From NCBI GenBank assembly GCA_958510825.1, contig OY294044.1, positions 102,462,893-102,526,892 on the forward strand: a DNA stretch of 64,000 nt, in the 5' to 3' direction. The notes under the pieces were generated by a model. The model saw only the letters and a list, made by a program, of their open reading frames with translations, had not been told where the DNA came from and ran no database searches. Of this stretch, positions 43,842 to 54,859 are shown piece after piece; position 1 is the first letter of the stretch; each line of letters opens with the position of its first letter. Both the position numbers and the translations under genes were made by a program. The DNA is from Brachypterus glaber. Taxonomy: Eukaryota > Arthropoda > Insecta > Coleoptera > Kateretidae.

Positions 43842-44768
43842 AGATCTAACAACAATGGACAGCCCACATAAAATATTTCGATTTTGCTTAACAAATGTTT
43901 CACGACAGGAGTGATCTTAAAATAGCAAAAATTGGTGTGGCAGTTTGAGAATAGCCCCTAAAGAGGCCAATTTGAAGTATAGCACTAGATAGGTAGGTTT
44001 GTTAGGGTAGGTGGGTAGTTTGAGCTGTTCCGCAGTAGAGTACCGACATAGCCAATTTCAGACTGCAAGAAATTTTCCTAGGAACAGAACATGTCGTTGC
44101 TATAGCAAAAACATTGTTGAAGTCTGTTATACACCAAACATTTGCGCTAACTATTGACATTAACATTGTTTGACATTAACTATGCCAATTTCAATATTTT
44201 TATCCAAATTTTCTAATAAAATAGTTTTTTTTAAGGTATTTTGTTCATAAATTTCATAGGAGATACAGTTCATTCTGTTTACAAAAGGTTCTGTTTAAAA
44301 TTATAGTTCTATAATGTTTATAACTTATTCACATGTAAATAATATTTTTATATTTCTTTACTAAATAGAACCAGTATTTTAATAAAACTCTGATGAATAT
44401 CCATTATGGCTAACAATTTCTGATTTAAAACCTTGTTTTAAATCTTCTAAAATCTTTTGTTTAGTTTTCATCCTGTATATAGTAGATTTTGATAAGTCCC
44501 TTATGCGGACAAATATAAGGTTTCGTGCGCATGACGTACTAGCTGGCTTCAAGCGATATTTCGGTAGTTTGAAAGAGTTCGAAAAACAGCACGGTTCGGA
44601 CAATACGTTAAATTCGCCAGGGACGCGATACTTACGCCACTATCGCTTCCAAAGAACAAAAATAACAATAGTTATTCGTAATGAATCACGCTATGGAAAA
44701 TACATCCAATAAATAACATTTCGCGTTGAACGAGTTGCAAATAGGGCTTACGCCATTTCTCCGCTCGG

Positions 44769-44798
44769 AGATGATGTTTCCTCGAGGAAACATCATCT
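44769..44798. repeat. Perfect 30-bp palindrome
   Basis: AGATGATGTTTCCTC followed by its exact reverse complement GAGGAAACATCATCT with no spacer. It sits at the end of a 300-bp GC-richer patch. Confidence 0.9.
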
Positions 44799-44999
44799 TG
44801 GGCCCAAACACAAGAAGACACCTGGAACAATACAAGTAAGTCCCCTTTGCCTCACGTCACAAAGGTCTTTCGATAAAACAGCCAGTGGTTAACATTTGGT
44901 CTTCGAGTCAAGGATAACTCTGAATTTTTATTCTTTTGGAAAAATTTCATTTTTTTTCGCGGAATTTTTCACCATTTTGTACTTTCGCTTAAAATTTAA

Positions 45000-45480
45000 G
45001 TTATTGTTTGTTTTTTAATTAAATTCAATTTTTTTTCGCCTTTTACTATACCGTATAGTGCTGAAAAATTCAAAAATCAAGAGTATCACGTACGTTTGAA
45101 AAATATAGGTATTACGTACATATAGTTTGTTTCTAATTGAATTCAAATTTTTCGCTTTACTATATTGTAAAATTCTAAAATTAAATGGGTTAGGTGGAAG
45201 AATAGGCGGCTGGTAGCTCTTTTTGTTGTGCCTGAGAAGCTCAGCAAGAAATCTATCGGCCGAACTAAACCTCGCCCAATAGTTAAAATAATCTTGTAAC
45301 TTTTGTACTTATTTTAATAAAGACCTTTATTATTATTATTATTATTATTATTATAAATGTATTACGTACTTTAATTCAAAATTTTTTGCGTCATTAAATT
45401 GTAAAATTCTAAAATTTCAACTGTATTACGTACTTTTAAAAACATACTATTTCGCCTTATTTCGCTTTAAAAATAATAGT
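45000..45480 (+). repeat. Tandem repeat with GTATTACGTAC motif, about four copies
   Basis: Units of about 75-95 bp contain GTATTACGTAC, a TTAATTCAAATTTTTTCGC stretch and ATTGTAAAATTCTAAAATT. Anchors are at 45083, 45110, 45358 and 45422. A LINE 3' end (45187-45353) is inserted between the second and third anchors. Confidence 0.8.
45187..45353 (+). mobile_element. LINE 3' end with (ATT)n tail
   Basis: GGTTAGGTGGAAGAATAGGCGG...ACTAAACCTCGCCC...TTGTAACTTTTGTAC ends in AATAAAGACC and (TTA)n at 45328-45352. AAATG on both sides (45182-45186 and 45354-45358) fits a short target duplication. Only the 3' UTR is present, so no protein helps the clade call. Confidence 0.7.
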
Positions 45481-45984
45481 TTTGTTCATAATCCTACAAT
45501 TAAGCTAGGAAAGAAAGACAAACACCCCAGCGGTTAACATCTCTTGATTCAGTTTTAGGTAATTTGGTAGATCATTTATAATAATTTATCCGTACATTAT
45601 TATAAGCTAAGCTCTGATTTTACGAAATATCTCTTTTAGTTAGACAATAAAGAAAATCTTTTTTTACCTAAAATAAATAGATAAGTTTAATTAGTTAACC
45701 AAATCAACAAAATATCAGAATTTCCCAACTGATTAGCTCTGTACACGGGAATTATAAAATTACACCATTTTAAAGTTAATTCATCTTCTTAAATAGCGTT
45801 TATTCGAAAATATTGAGATAATTAATGCAAACTGTCGTAAATTATTTTCTATCAAACTTTCATGACAAATAGAATAACAATTAAAATGAAAAGTTATTTT
45901 GTTTAAATTTTCCTCTTGATGACGCACTTCCGTCCGCCATTTTCGGTCTGAGATTTAGTGTATCGGTACTCTTTTTGTATATAA

Positions 45985-46455
45985 ACATTATTACTATAGC
46001 CTATTATGTAGTAAATTAAAGATCTCACACTGCTGCCGTTTTTTCGTATTTAGAAGAAATATTACTTACCGATAAAAAGTTCATTCATAATAATTTCTTG
46101 ATGTTTCATTCATAATTTGCGAATTTGATCTAATGCGCATGCGTAAGCGGGCGACTACGCCAATTTTTAGTGCAAGGTCTTGGTAAAATACAGGAATAAA
46201 CAATTTTTAGGATCTCTTCCATGAATTATGTTTGCTGGAAAATTTAATTATTTGATGCATAATAGGTATTTATAGAATATTATGTTATCTTCTTATCTAT
46301 ACAAAATAAACATGACAACAAAGCGGAAACTAGATCAGGGCTACCAAATTTGTTTAGTTGGATAATGAATGAAACACAAGATATTATGAATGATGTATGT
46401 TGGTATAACTGGTCCACTGAAATGCTACATAATAGGCTATAGTAATAATATTAAC
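45985..46455. mobile_element. Foldback, 0.47 kb
   Basis: ATTATTACTATAGCCTATTATGTAG and CTACATAATAGGCTATAGTAATAAT are exact mirrors, and inner CATTCATAATAATTTCTTGATGTTTCATTCAT matches the right arm inverted. The centre is unrelated. Confidence 0.88.
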
Positions 46456-48390
46456 TATAGTGTGTAAACTACCAGCCTACCCTAACAAACCTGACTATCC
46501 AGTCCCCTAATTTGAAAGCTTTAAAGAAAAAATATTATTTTGTATAGTTTTCTTTTAAACAGAATTTTAACTAGGCTCTTCCCACAGCATAGAAAACAAT
46601 TAAACTTTGGTTTGGAAATCGTTCATCTTTCATTAAAAAAATACAAAAAGTTTTATTTAAAAGTCAAATGATAAAGTCTGGTTTCGATAAAACTAGTTGC
46701 TTTCAAAGAAAAATATTTTCTTTAGAATTTATAAAAATAATTTTGCGCTTTTCATTATTTTTAATTAAATTTCAGATTAGACGTTGATAAATAAACAGTA
46801 CTTGGTATTTCTGTCAGAAAGGTAAGAAAATAGATTTTGCTTTTCGTGAACTGAAAAAACCTGGATTTAATAAAAATTTTTTTTTTGCTTTTTATATTTA
46901 AATGCAGAACTTTTATATTTTAGACTAGCAGAATAGCATAAAGGACCTAAAAACTTCAGAAACGTCAAGAAAAGTAAAAAAAAAACTAAAATAAAAGGTT
47001 GAAAAAAAATTGTTTTTGAATTATAAAATTCTAAAATATAAAAGTACAAAAAAATAAATGATTGTTCATTTTTTTCCAATATACACCTTGAGCATTTTTT
47101 TTGCCGTCGTACCTTGTAATTAAAAACTTTATAAGTATATAAAAATATAAATATAGGGTACATTAAGGGTGAGGCGATAACTTAGCTAGGTGGGCTTATT
47201 TTAAGGTGACCTTGGGTGCATATTAAAGAGTTTTACAATAAATAATATTTTTTCCATATACTATGAAATATCTTAAAGAATTGTTTCAAATTATATATTT
47301 CTGTCAATGATTAAATGATTAAATATTTAAAAACCCTACGTTTTTGATAAACATATTTTATTTACAGAGTATACTCTATAAGTTGGTAACCCCAACTTGG
47401 AATATAAATCATTTGAATTAAATTTTAAATTTAACACATGTGCACATGTTATGCAGTATAATAAATTATATTTTTAGTAAATATAATTAGTTTTCTAAAA
47501 AAAAAATATTTTTTTTATTGCTTTATTTAAATTTTATTTCGACTATTTCACAAACAATATATAGACCTTGCATTTTTAGTTTCTTGACCAATCAGATCAA
47601 AATGAATCTGATAATTTTTGCACATGTGAAATTATCACTTGGTTACTATGGAAACAAGAAACTGACAGTTACTGACATCTTAATAAATGTTATATTTTTG
47701 CAAAATGTGCTTTTAATTTGTGAAGCTTACCTTTATTTTTATTACCAAAACATCCTAGGTATAAACCCTAATTAATTTCGGATAATATATTATATTTTAT
47801 GAACTTTCCATCTTAAAAGCTTTAAATCACTGATATTCATAAATTTTAATTTATTTAATTGAATTTTGGTATTAAAAACAGGCCACTGAAAACTAATTTA
47901 AACACTTATTTATTAAAAATATACTTTATACAGTAAAGAAGTAAATAATTTACTTCTTTTAAATGACGGAAATCAAAACATCAAATGACTGCGCTGGTAC
48001 CACTACAGCTTTGCCATACTTTATTATAAACCGACTTGCGGGTGGAGACCACCGTTATTTTATTTCTTTTCAGTTGAAAACTAAACTTTTTAAACAAAAA
48101 CAGCAATGATTTTTATTTAAATGCTAAAATATATGATAACAACTATTTTATTGGAATAATCTCAAGCATAAAATATCCCTCAAGCTAAGTTTAGACTTGC
48201 CAACATTCGCGAACAAGTGAACATCGTGGTTTTAAAAAGCGCGGCAAATTTGAGATTTAAAATTTTAATTATAGTTGTAAAGTAATATTGTTGTTTAGTT
48301 CTTGAATTTTTAATTTAAATATGAAATAACATTAAACATGGTAAAATTATATACTTCCTTATTTTGTTTGTGAAATAGTCTTTCAAAATA

Positions 48391-48507
48391 CCATTCGTGC
48401 ATGTTGAATTATACATAATTTTTTTACTATATAAAAAACATTTTGCCAAGCAAAATATTTTTTTAATACAGTAAAAAAATTATCGATAATTCAACATGCA
48501 CTTATGA
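48391..48507. repeat. Short foldback, 117 bp
   Basis: GTGCATGTTGAATTATACATAATTTTTTTACT...TTTTGCC is mirrored as AAAATATTTTTTTAATACAGTAAAAAAATTATCGATAATTCAACATGCAC around AAGC. Confidence 0.88.
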
Positions 48508-48873
48508 TATTACTACTGATAGTTTTTTGGCCTTATTGATATTGTTTTTTTTTTTTTTTTTGTTTATTTATTTCAATATATTCCGTATTCAGTATAGAAG
48601 ATTTATTTTAACTTGTATACCTACCTATGCATTTTAGTATATTTTTTACCCTCCTTTAGATACTATTTTTATCCAACAACACTGTTTACAAAACAAGTCG
48701 TACATATATGTAATACTATTTACAGTGGGTATAGTACAGGTATTTTATACCTATGACAGTTTAATTTATAGTTCGTATAAAGGTGAAGGTCTCTTGCAAA
48801 ACAACTATACACTACGATATTTCAAAAACGCTTTGACCCAGAGACCAGAAATTCGGTAGAATTTTTTTTTTCA

Positions 48874-49050
48874 AATTTTAAATAGGCCATTTTTAGCCCA
48901 TTCGTGCAAACTTATGAAACATATAAATTCCTATAGATTTGGGCAAGCTAAATACGATTCCATTCTCAAAAGTGACAGAAGTGGTGTGGAAGACTGTTTT
49001 TTTTTGTCGTAAAAAAGTTAAAATTATGGGCTAAAAATGGCCTATTTTTA
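48874..49050. repeat. Inverted repeat with 25-bp arms
   Basis: TTTTAAATAGGCCATTTTTAGCCCA and TGGGCTAAAAATGGCCTATTTTTAAAA mirror each other across about 120 bp of unrelated sequence. Confidence 0.8.
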
Positions 49051-49086
49051 AAACCCTTCTATTCACTTCACTTCCATATAGGTATA

Positions 49087-49295
49087 CCGTGCGATTATAA
49101 AGTGCCGAACACTTTTTAATGCAAAACTGGCATTAGCGATAAGTAAAATGCAAGAAAGCTGTGTGAGTTTTACTGGCCACCGAGCTGTTGTACGTAGCAA
49201 TCACATGGGCTTGTCGCGCACAACTCTAACAGAGGCGTGGCTCAAACGAAGAGTATTTTCTTTTCAAACTGTTCGGCACTTTATAAGCGCACTGT
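49087..49295. mobile_element. MITE, about 0.2 kb
   Basis: CGTGCGATTATAAAGTGCCGAACA and TGTTCGGCACTTTATAAGCGCAC are inverted termini (21 of 23 positions). The interior is not self-complementary and contains only a short chance frame. Confidence 0.85.
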
Positions 49296-49320
49296 ATTTG
49301 TCATCAAATTTGCCAAATGC

Positions 49321-50000
49321 TTTTTCACCCACTTAGAATAAACTTAGAGAGCTGAAATTTGGTACACATGCTTATCTGCCCTAAAAACAATTTTATATAC
49401 ATTTACCCCCCCCCCCACTCCTAAAATATCAAAAACCCTTTTTTTACCCACGTGAATTATTTTAAACTAAAATTGGGTTACTTACTAATCCCGTGATACT
49501 AAAATTTTACAATAAATAAAAAACCCCTGTCAACCCCCCTATCACTCCCCATATGGCTAAGTTAACTCTAGAGGGCCCTCTCTGTTTTACCCAATTAGAA
49601 TAAATTTGGAGAGCTAAAATTTGGTACAAATACTTATCTCCCCTAACAATACAATTTTATATAAAATTTTCCCCCTAACCCCCCCCCCTGAAATTTCAAA
49701 AACCTTTTTTTTACCCACGTGAGTTAACTTAAAACTAAAATTGGGTTACTTACTCATCCCGTGATAATAAAATTTTATTATAAATAATTAACCCCTGTCA
49801 ACTACCCATCACCCCCATGAGGCTAAGTTAACTCTGGAGGACCCTGTCTGTTTTACCCACTTAGAATAAACTTAGAGAGGTGAAATTCGGTACACATGCT
49901 TATTTACCGTAAATAAAATTTTATATGAAATACCCCTCCCCGCCTACCAAAAAATAGCCTATACGTCTAAATGAACCCTCTGTCTGTTTTACCCACAGAA
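49321..50000 (+). repeat. Tandem repeat, about 264-bp unit, 2.6 copies
   Basis: Each unit starts TTTACCCACTTAGAATAAACTTAGAGAG, passes GAAATTTGGTACACATGCTTAT, a poly-C block, TTTTACCCACGTGA, AAAATTGGGTTACTTACT, ATCCCGTGAT, AACCCCTGTCAAC and GGCTAAGTTAACTCT. Anchors at 49331, 49593 and 49859 give periods of 262 and 266. Copies are about 85-90% identical. Confidence 0.92.
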
Positions 50001-50126
50001 AAAAAATAAAAATCTCTGTTTCACACCCAATAAGTGTCACTTTATATGTATATTATTAAAAGATATCTAAACTAAAACTAAAAAACTTGAAAATAAAATA
50101 ATATTAAAAACAAGTTTTTAAAGTCC

Positions 50127-50300
50127 AAACCCTTCTATTAATTAAATCTAATGTATAACTAAAAAGTAGAAAACAAGATATTTACATAAATTTTCAAAAA
50201 CTAGATTTTTAAAAGAAGGGTTTTGGAAATGTTCTTTAAACAATCAAAAATTCCAAAACCTTTCTTTTAAAAATCTAGTTTTTGAAAAATTATTTAAATT
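50127..50300. mobile_element. Family Q element, copy 1
   Basis: AACCCTTCTATTAATTAAATC...TATAACTAAAAAGTAGAAAACAAGATATTTA is followed by a hairpin (TTTCAAAAACTAGATTTTTAAAAGAAGGGTTTTGGAA and mirror). Copy 2 is at 60656. Confidence 0.82.
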
Positions 50301-50659
50301 GAATTTATTAATTAATTAACCTTATTTTATTGACATTGTTTTTTGAAACTGCGGTGCTATACTATTACGCGCTGTGAATAATATATTAAGTAGGATATCA
50401 GTTTACTAAAGCTTCAAGTTAAACATTACTTCAAACCTGGTTCAGGTTATAATCTGATAAATTCAATCTCTAAGAGAACTTCTCTAAATAAATACTCTCC
50501 TCCTATTATAATAATTATTAACTGGTTAATTGGTAGTTGTTGGGACTCTATTCCTAGCATAAAATTCAAATTAGTTAATACTAATTCAATTAAAATTTAT
50601 TTTATTATTTACAATTAGCTGACTACTGCACCATAAAAAATAATATATATAATAAAATA

Positions 50660-50780
50660 CATGTAAAATTTACTAGATTTATCATTTAATTTTACAATTT
50701 TACATGTAAATTTACAATTGTACATGTAATTTTACAATTTTACATGTAATTTTAAAATATTATATGCACATTACATGTAA
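50660..50780 (+). repeat. TTTTACATGTAA tandem repeat
   Basis: ACATGTAATTTTACAATTTT and variants recur four to five times over 120 bp. ACATGTAAAAT words also occur on to 51000 and again beside the SINE tail at 53622. Confidence 0.8.
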
Positions 50781-51501
50781 AATCTAGTGAATTTTACAAA
50801 GTGCACTGTAAAAAGTAAATATGTAAATTTACATGGAGAATCATAGGTGATGTATTGCCATGCAGAGTCAAGTAAAAATTAAGAGATTTTACATGTCATT
50901 TTAAGATTTCATATAAATACATCTAAATAACATTTAATATTTATATAAAATTGTAAAATTACGATTTTATATGAATATTGCGTCTAAATTACATGTAATA
51001 ATAAATATATATATATATAATATAAAAAATATAAAAAAATACACGGTGTCCCACGGTAGACAAAACAGTCAAACTGTGGCGGTATTAACAAAGATATCAA
51101 CATGAAACTTTTACCAGTCAATATGGACCTAATTATCTTCAATTGACCCAAAACAAAAGTTTTTTTTGGTTTTGAGCTAGAGCTCCACACATGCACTTTT
51201 AAAAGCATAACAATACTTTCAAATGCCAAAATTAAAAGAAGTAACAATTTTTCTTTATCATATGATAGTTTTTTTCACTAAAAACAATAATTTTCGATTT
51301 AAATTCTTAATTTTATAAAACCTTAAAAAAGGGCAATTGCATAATGGAATGACCCCGCTATGTCAAAAGAGTAGGATGCCTTGAAATTAAATTTTTTAAA
51401 TAAGTCGTATATGATGACAATAAATGTCAAATTTGATTTTACATTATAATCAAAAAATTAACAAAGCAAGATTTTTATAAAACCAAGTTTTGAATGCCAA
51501 A

Positions 51502-51663
51502 ATGATAACTTTAGAAGTAAAGAAAGAAATTATTTTAACTTATGGAGAATGTGCTCGAAATTTAAGAGAAACAACGAGAAGAATAGTAGAAAAGTTCCCC
51601 GATGATAGTAAATTATTTAAATTTATTAACTTGCTGCTTGATTTGAATCCAAAACAATTCTAA
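51502..51663 (+). pseudogene. Fragment of a transposase-associated HTH (DUF4817-like) protein
   Basis: ATG at 51502 opens 53 codons: MITLEVKKEIILTYGECARN, then LRETTRRIVEKFPDDSK, ending KQF-stop. The I-L-x-YGEC-x-N ... R-x-x-x-x-F/YP pattern resembles the N-terminal helix-turn-helix found in many arthropod mariner-type transposon proteins (DUF4817/Mos1-type HTH). The usual following RHPS-type segment is replaced by unrelated residues, so this is a broken remnant. It lies within the TA-flanked foldback whose termini also suggest the mariner group. Confidence 0.55.
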
Positions 51664-52033
51664 TAACACTGAAAATATTCTAGAAAGGCGTAATATTTTG
51701 TAGATGTATGGAATTTGACACAATGATGAGTTAATTAATTCAAATATCATAAATACGTCTTGCGTTTCGCATATTAATAAATAATATAATAATAACAATC
51801 AATTTAATATTTTAACTTATGAGAATTATTCTTAGTATCATTTAACTTTTAATTCCAACCAAAATGTACGTAATTAATTACATAACAATAATTGACTAAA
51901 TTGCCCATATGACAGTTTTTTTCCTTTGTTCTTCTGTATTTTGTCTAATTTTGGTCTGGTTTGGTTCAAAAAACAAAACAAACGACTAAGAACAAAAGCA
52001 CGAAGTAGGACTAGATGAAGTGACCCTAATATG

Positions 52034-52580
52034 CAGGGCCAGACAGAGCCAGCCCGGGCCCCGGTGTAACTTTTTACTCGGGCCCCCATTTTTTCAAAAC
52101 ATAATTGTCCCATGCAGCCTGCAGCTAAGGCACTGAGGGCCGAAGTGGCGCCCCCATTCATTAACTAAGCGCCGCAGTCGAAAATTTTTCCAAATTATGT
52201 TAATTTCTGACTGTTTTATTTTCATAGTTCAGCAAGCTTAAGTATGTAAAAACTAATAAAGTCTTAGCGCCGCAGGCGAAATTTTTTTCAATTTTGATAG
52301 CTCTGGCGCCGCAGGCAATTTTTTTACAAATTTTAAAATACTAGTAACAGTGCACTATTATTTTTTACAAAAATCCAAAAAGGCTTAAGCGCGGCCGCGG
52401 CGTAATTTTTTCTATTGCCCATTTGGAACGAGATCTACTTATTTGCTCATTTTGACGCCTTATCGATCTGGGGGAGTATAAATAAATAAACTGTTTATTA
52501 AAAACTTCTGTCGCCGGGCCCCCTTCGAGTCCGGGCCCCGGGTAATCTGTACCCCCTGCACCCCCCTGAATCCGGCCCTG
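52034..52580. mobile_element. Non-autonomous hAT element with 8-bp target duplication
   Basis: Starts CAGGGCCAGACAGAGCC and ends GAATCCGGCCCTG; CTAATATG precedes and follows it exactly (52026-52033, 52581-52588), the 8-bp duplication expected of hAT. Both subterminal regions have GGGCCCC/GGGCCCGG blocks. The interior repeats GCGCCGCAGGCGAAATTTTTTT about four times (52169, 52266, 52308, 52391). No transposase remains. Confidence 0.92.
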
Positions 52581-53344
52581 CTAATATGAACCAGCTGCAA
52601 CTTCATGCAACTGCGAGGGAAGGGGGTTCTTTACAAGCTAATTAATTATGTTTTTTAAAATCTCATAATTATAAAACATGTTTATCATAAGTTGTCCAAT
52701 AGGTTTTATAATAACTTGCTTTACCAATACTTTCATTATAATATAGACTTGACTTTGTAAAAAAAACTGCTAAGATTAATCTAAGATTAATCCAATCATA
52801 CCAATTAAAAAATTTGATTGAGCGCAAAAAATCAAAATTTATTAGTAATTAAGTAATACACTCTGTAGTATAAAATACCCTAGTCCACAAGGTCCTTACT
52901 AAGTCTAAGTAAAAATCTAATTTATAACATTAGATTTGACATTTATTTTTATCGTGAACGTCATATTTGCAAACATTTATTTTCATAGCATCCTCTCTTT
53001 TACATTAGCGGGGTCATTCCATAATGCACTTACCATTTTTTACCGTTTTCTAAAATTAAAAATTTAAATAGAAAACTATTGAATTTAGTAAAAAAAACTA
53101 TATGATAAAGAAATGATATTATTTTTTTTAATTTTGGCGTTAAAAAATGTTATTATGCTAAAAAAAAATTCTGTTTGTTGCTCTAGCCTAAAAACAGAAA
53201 AAAGTACAACACTTTTTTCTGGCGTAAATTGAAGGTAACTAGGTCTATATTGACTGGTAAAAAATATATTTTAATAGCTTTGATAATAACGCCACAATTT
53301 GACTGATTTGTCTACCGTGGGACACCGTGTATATAAAATTACAT

Positions 53345-53622
53345 GGGAGGCATAGCGTAGTGGCTAGCGCGTATGTATAGCAAGTCTACTATCGTGAGTT
53401 CGATTCTCACTGGCGCCGATTTGCTTTTTTCAGTTAATTAATAATTGAAATTTGGCGAAGGCGATAAGTGAAACGGACACTCCCTAGAAACTGGTTCGAA
53501 AGTCAGTATAAGCCGGTGGTTCCCTCTACTACTAGCCCACATAAGTCCTGGACTTAGGAGATGCTTAATTAAGTAGAATAGTACGAGGTTAAACAAATAA
53601 ACAAACAAACAAACAAACAAAC
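53345..53622 (+). mobile_element. tRNA-derived SINE with (CAAA)n tail
   Basis: A box-like TAGCGTAGTGGCTAGCGCG (53353) and B box GAGTTCGATTCTCAC (53396) mark a tRNA-related head, followed by a 170-bp body and (AAAC)n at 53591-53621. Acceptor-stem bases do not pair fully, so it is not a functional tRNA gene. ACATG on both sides (53341 and 53622) is a probable target duplication. Confidence 0.8.
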
Positions 53623-53880
53623 ATGTAAAATCTCTTAAATTGTACTTGTACCTGCTTACCATGCACATTACCTATGATTCTATTTATTTTTTTACAGTGT
53701 GCACTGATCTTTTATAGATTTATGAATGTAGGTACTGATTACTAATCAGTGATTAGCATACTTTGGGGATAAGCGAGCTTTTCTTTCGATCATGAACGTA
53801 GCATACATTGAGAACTGATTAGAAGCGACTGCAAGACGTCTGTCCCCACTCTACAACAACGCAATGTATCTATGATCCAA

Positions 53881-53937
53881 GCTAAAAAAGATGACAAGAG
53901 ATGATCAAAGCTAAAAAAGATGACAAGAGATGACTAA
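53881..53937 (+). repeat. 29-bp tandem duplication
   Basis: GCTAAAAAAGATGACAAGAG-ATGATCAAA is followed at once by a second copy at 53910. Confidence 0.88.
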
Positions 53938-54139
53938 TAGCTCCCAACTCCCCGGGCCCTGGTTATTAAAAATCTTTAATTAATAATAGCGTGCCGCGTG
54001 CTAAATAACCAAATATGTTGTTATCCAATTGTTGATGATTTAAAAGTTATTTCAGGTTTTGTATTTTTCCTTAAAATCACCTCACTAAAATAAAAATAAT
54101 AAAAAATATATGACTTCTTTGGTAATTATTTTTTTTATA

Positions 54140-54859
54140 CAGTGCGGTCCAAAAGTCACCCCCCCCCCCATTTTAACTTTTGAACCAGTTGAGATATCGA
54201 CTTCAAATTTAGAATTCTTAAATAAGACAACTTAAACTATCTTTAAGCATATATTTGATATTTTCAGCTCTTAAAATGTGGGCAAGGGGGCATGGGGGGA
54301 CATTTTTTTAAATGGAAAGGGGGGTCGTGTGATACATCATTTTAAAGCTTATAAAACTCTCTATTTAAACTAACATTTTTAAATTTTTTTAAAATGTTTG
54401 TTAAGGTTTTGATTTTTCAATTTTTTGTGCTAAAACATTCGATTTTTTAAGTTTTTTTTTATAAATTTTTATTTATGTCAACTAAAATTAGTTTAAAAGT
54501 ATAATTAACATTTTTTTATGATGAAATTAGGCATTTTTAAAAAATTATTTGTTTTTTTTTAGAGGAATTTTGACATTCATACCCATTTTCAACCCCATTC
54601 TAAACCCATTTTTTTTTTATTTAAAAATATGGAGTTAAATGGAGAATTTTATAAGCTTTAAAATGGTGTATTACACGACGCCCCTTTCCATTAAAAAAAA
54701 TGTGCCCCCATGTCCCACCTCCCACATTTTAAGAGCTGAAAGTATTAAATATATGCTAAAAGATAGTTTAAGTTGTCTTATTTAAAAGTTCTAAATTTGA
54801 AGTCGATATCTCAAATGGTTCAAAAGTTGAGAGGGGGGGGTGACTTTTGGACCGCTCTG
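54140..54859. mobile_element. Family V element, copy 2 (TA-flanked, 720 bp)
   Basis: CAGTGCGGTCCAAAAGTCACC and GGTGACTTTTGGACCGCTCTG are inverted, TA on both sides. Arms continue for about 200 bp (TTGAGATATCGACTTCAAATTTAGAA / AAATTTGAAGTCGATATCTCAA; GATACATCATTTTAAAGCTTATAAAACTCTC and mirror). Copy 1 at 40955 is more diverged. Confidence 0.93.

Larger units (their letters stand above)
44009..46495. repeat. Widely spaced inverted repeat (2.5 kb)
   Basis: AGGTTTGTTAGGGTAGGTGGGTAGTTT at 44012 is mirrored by AAACTACCAGCCTACCCTAACAAACCT at 46466. Intervening DNA includes the tandem array, LINE end and foldback listed separately. It may mark the ends of a larger decayed element. Confidence 0.65.
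51042..53329. mobile_element. TA-flanked mariner-like foldback, 2.3 kb
   Basis: CACGGTGTCCCACGGTAGACAAA and TTTGTCTACCGTGGGACACCGTG are exact inverted ends flanked by TA. Arms of about 430 bp align (TCAAACTGTGGCG / CGCCACAATTTGA; TGCATAATGGAATGACCCCGCTA / TAGCGGGGTCATTCCATAATGCA; ATAAATGTCAAAT / ATTTGACATTTAT). The left half holds a short transposase-type HTH frame and the centre a hAT MITE, so it likely derives from a longer Tc1/mariner-type element. Confidence 0.88.
50797..53706. mobile_element. Outer inverted-repeat element holding a three-layer nest
   Basis: CACTGTAAAAAGTAAATATG...GAATCATAGGTGATGTATTGCCATGCAGAGTCAAGTA...TCTCTTAA-type sequence at 50800-50895 is mirrored at 53622-53705 (ATGTAAAATCTCTTAA...CCTATGATTC...TTTTTTACAGTG). 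The mariner-like foldback lies inside. The SINE sits exactly at the inner edge of the right arm. Confidence 0.75.

Noticed and set aside
44379..44712. Small genes on either strand (74 and 69 codons)
   Set aside because: Overlapping frames in a short GC-richer patch, no recognisable domains and no splice or promoter evidence; noted only as a patch worth comparing.
47518..47775. 85-codon frame on the + strand with hydrophobic residues
   Set aside because: AT-rich low-complexity translation without family features, in mid-intron.
53345..53418. Functional tRNA gene
   Set aside because: The acceptor stem does not pair and a SINE body with (AAAC)n tail follows.
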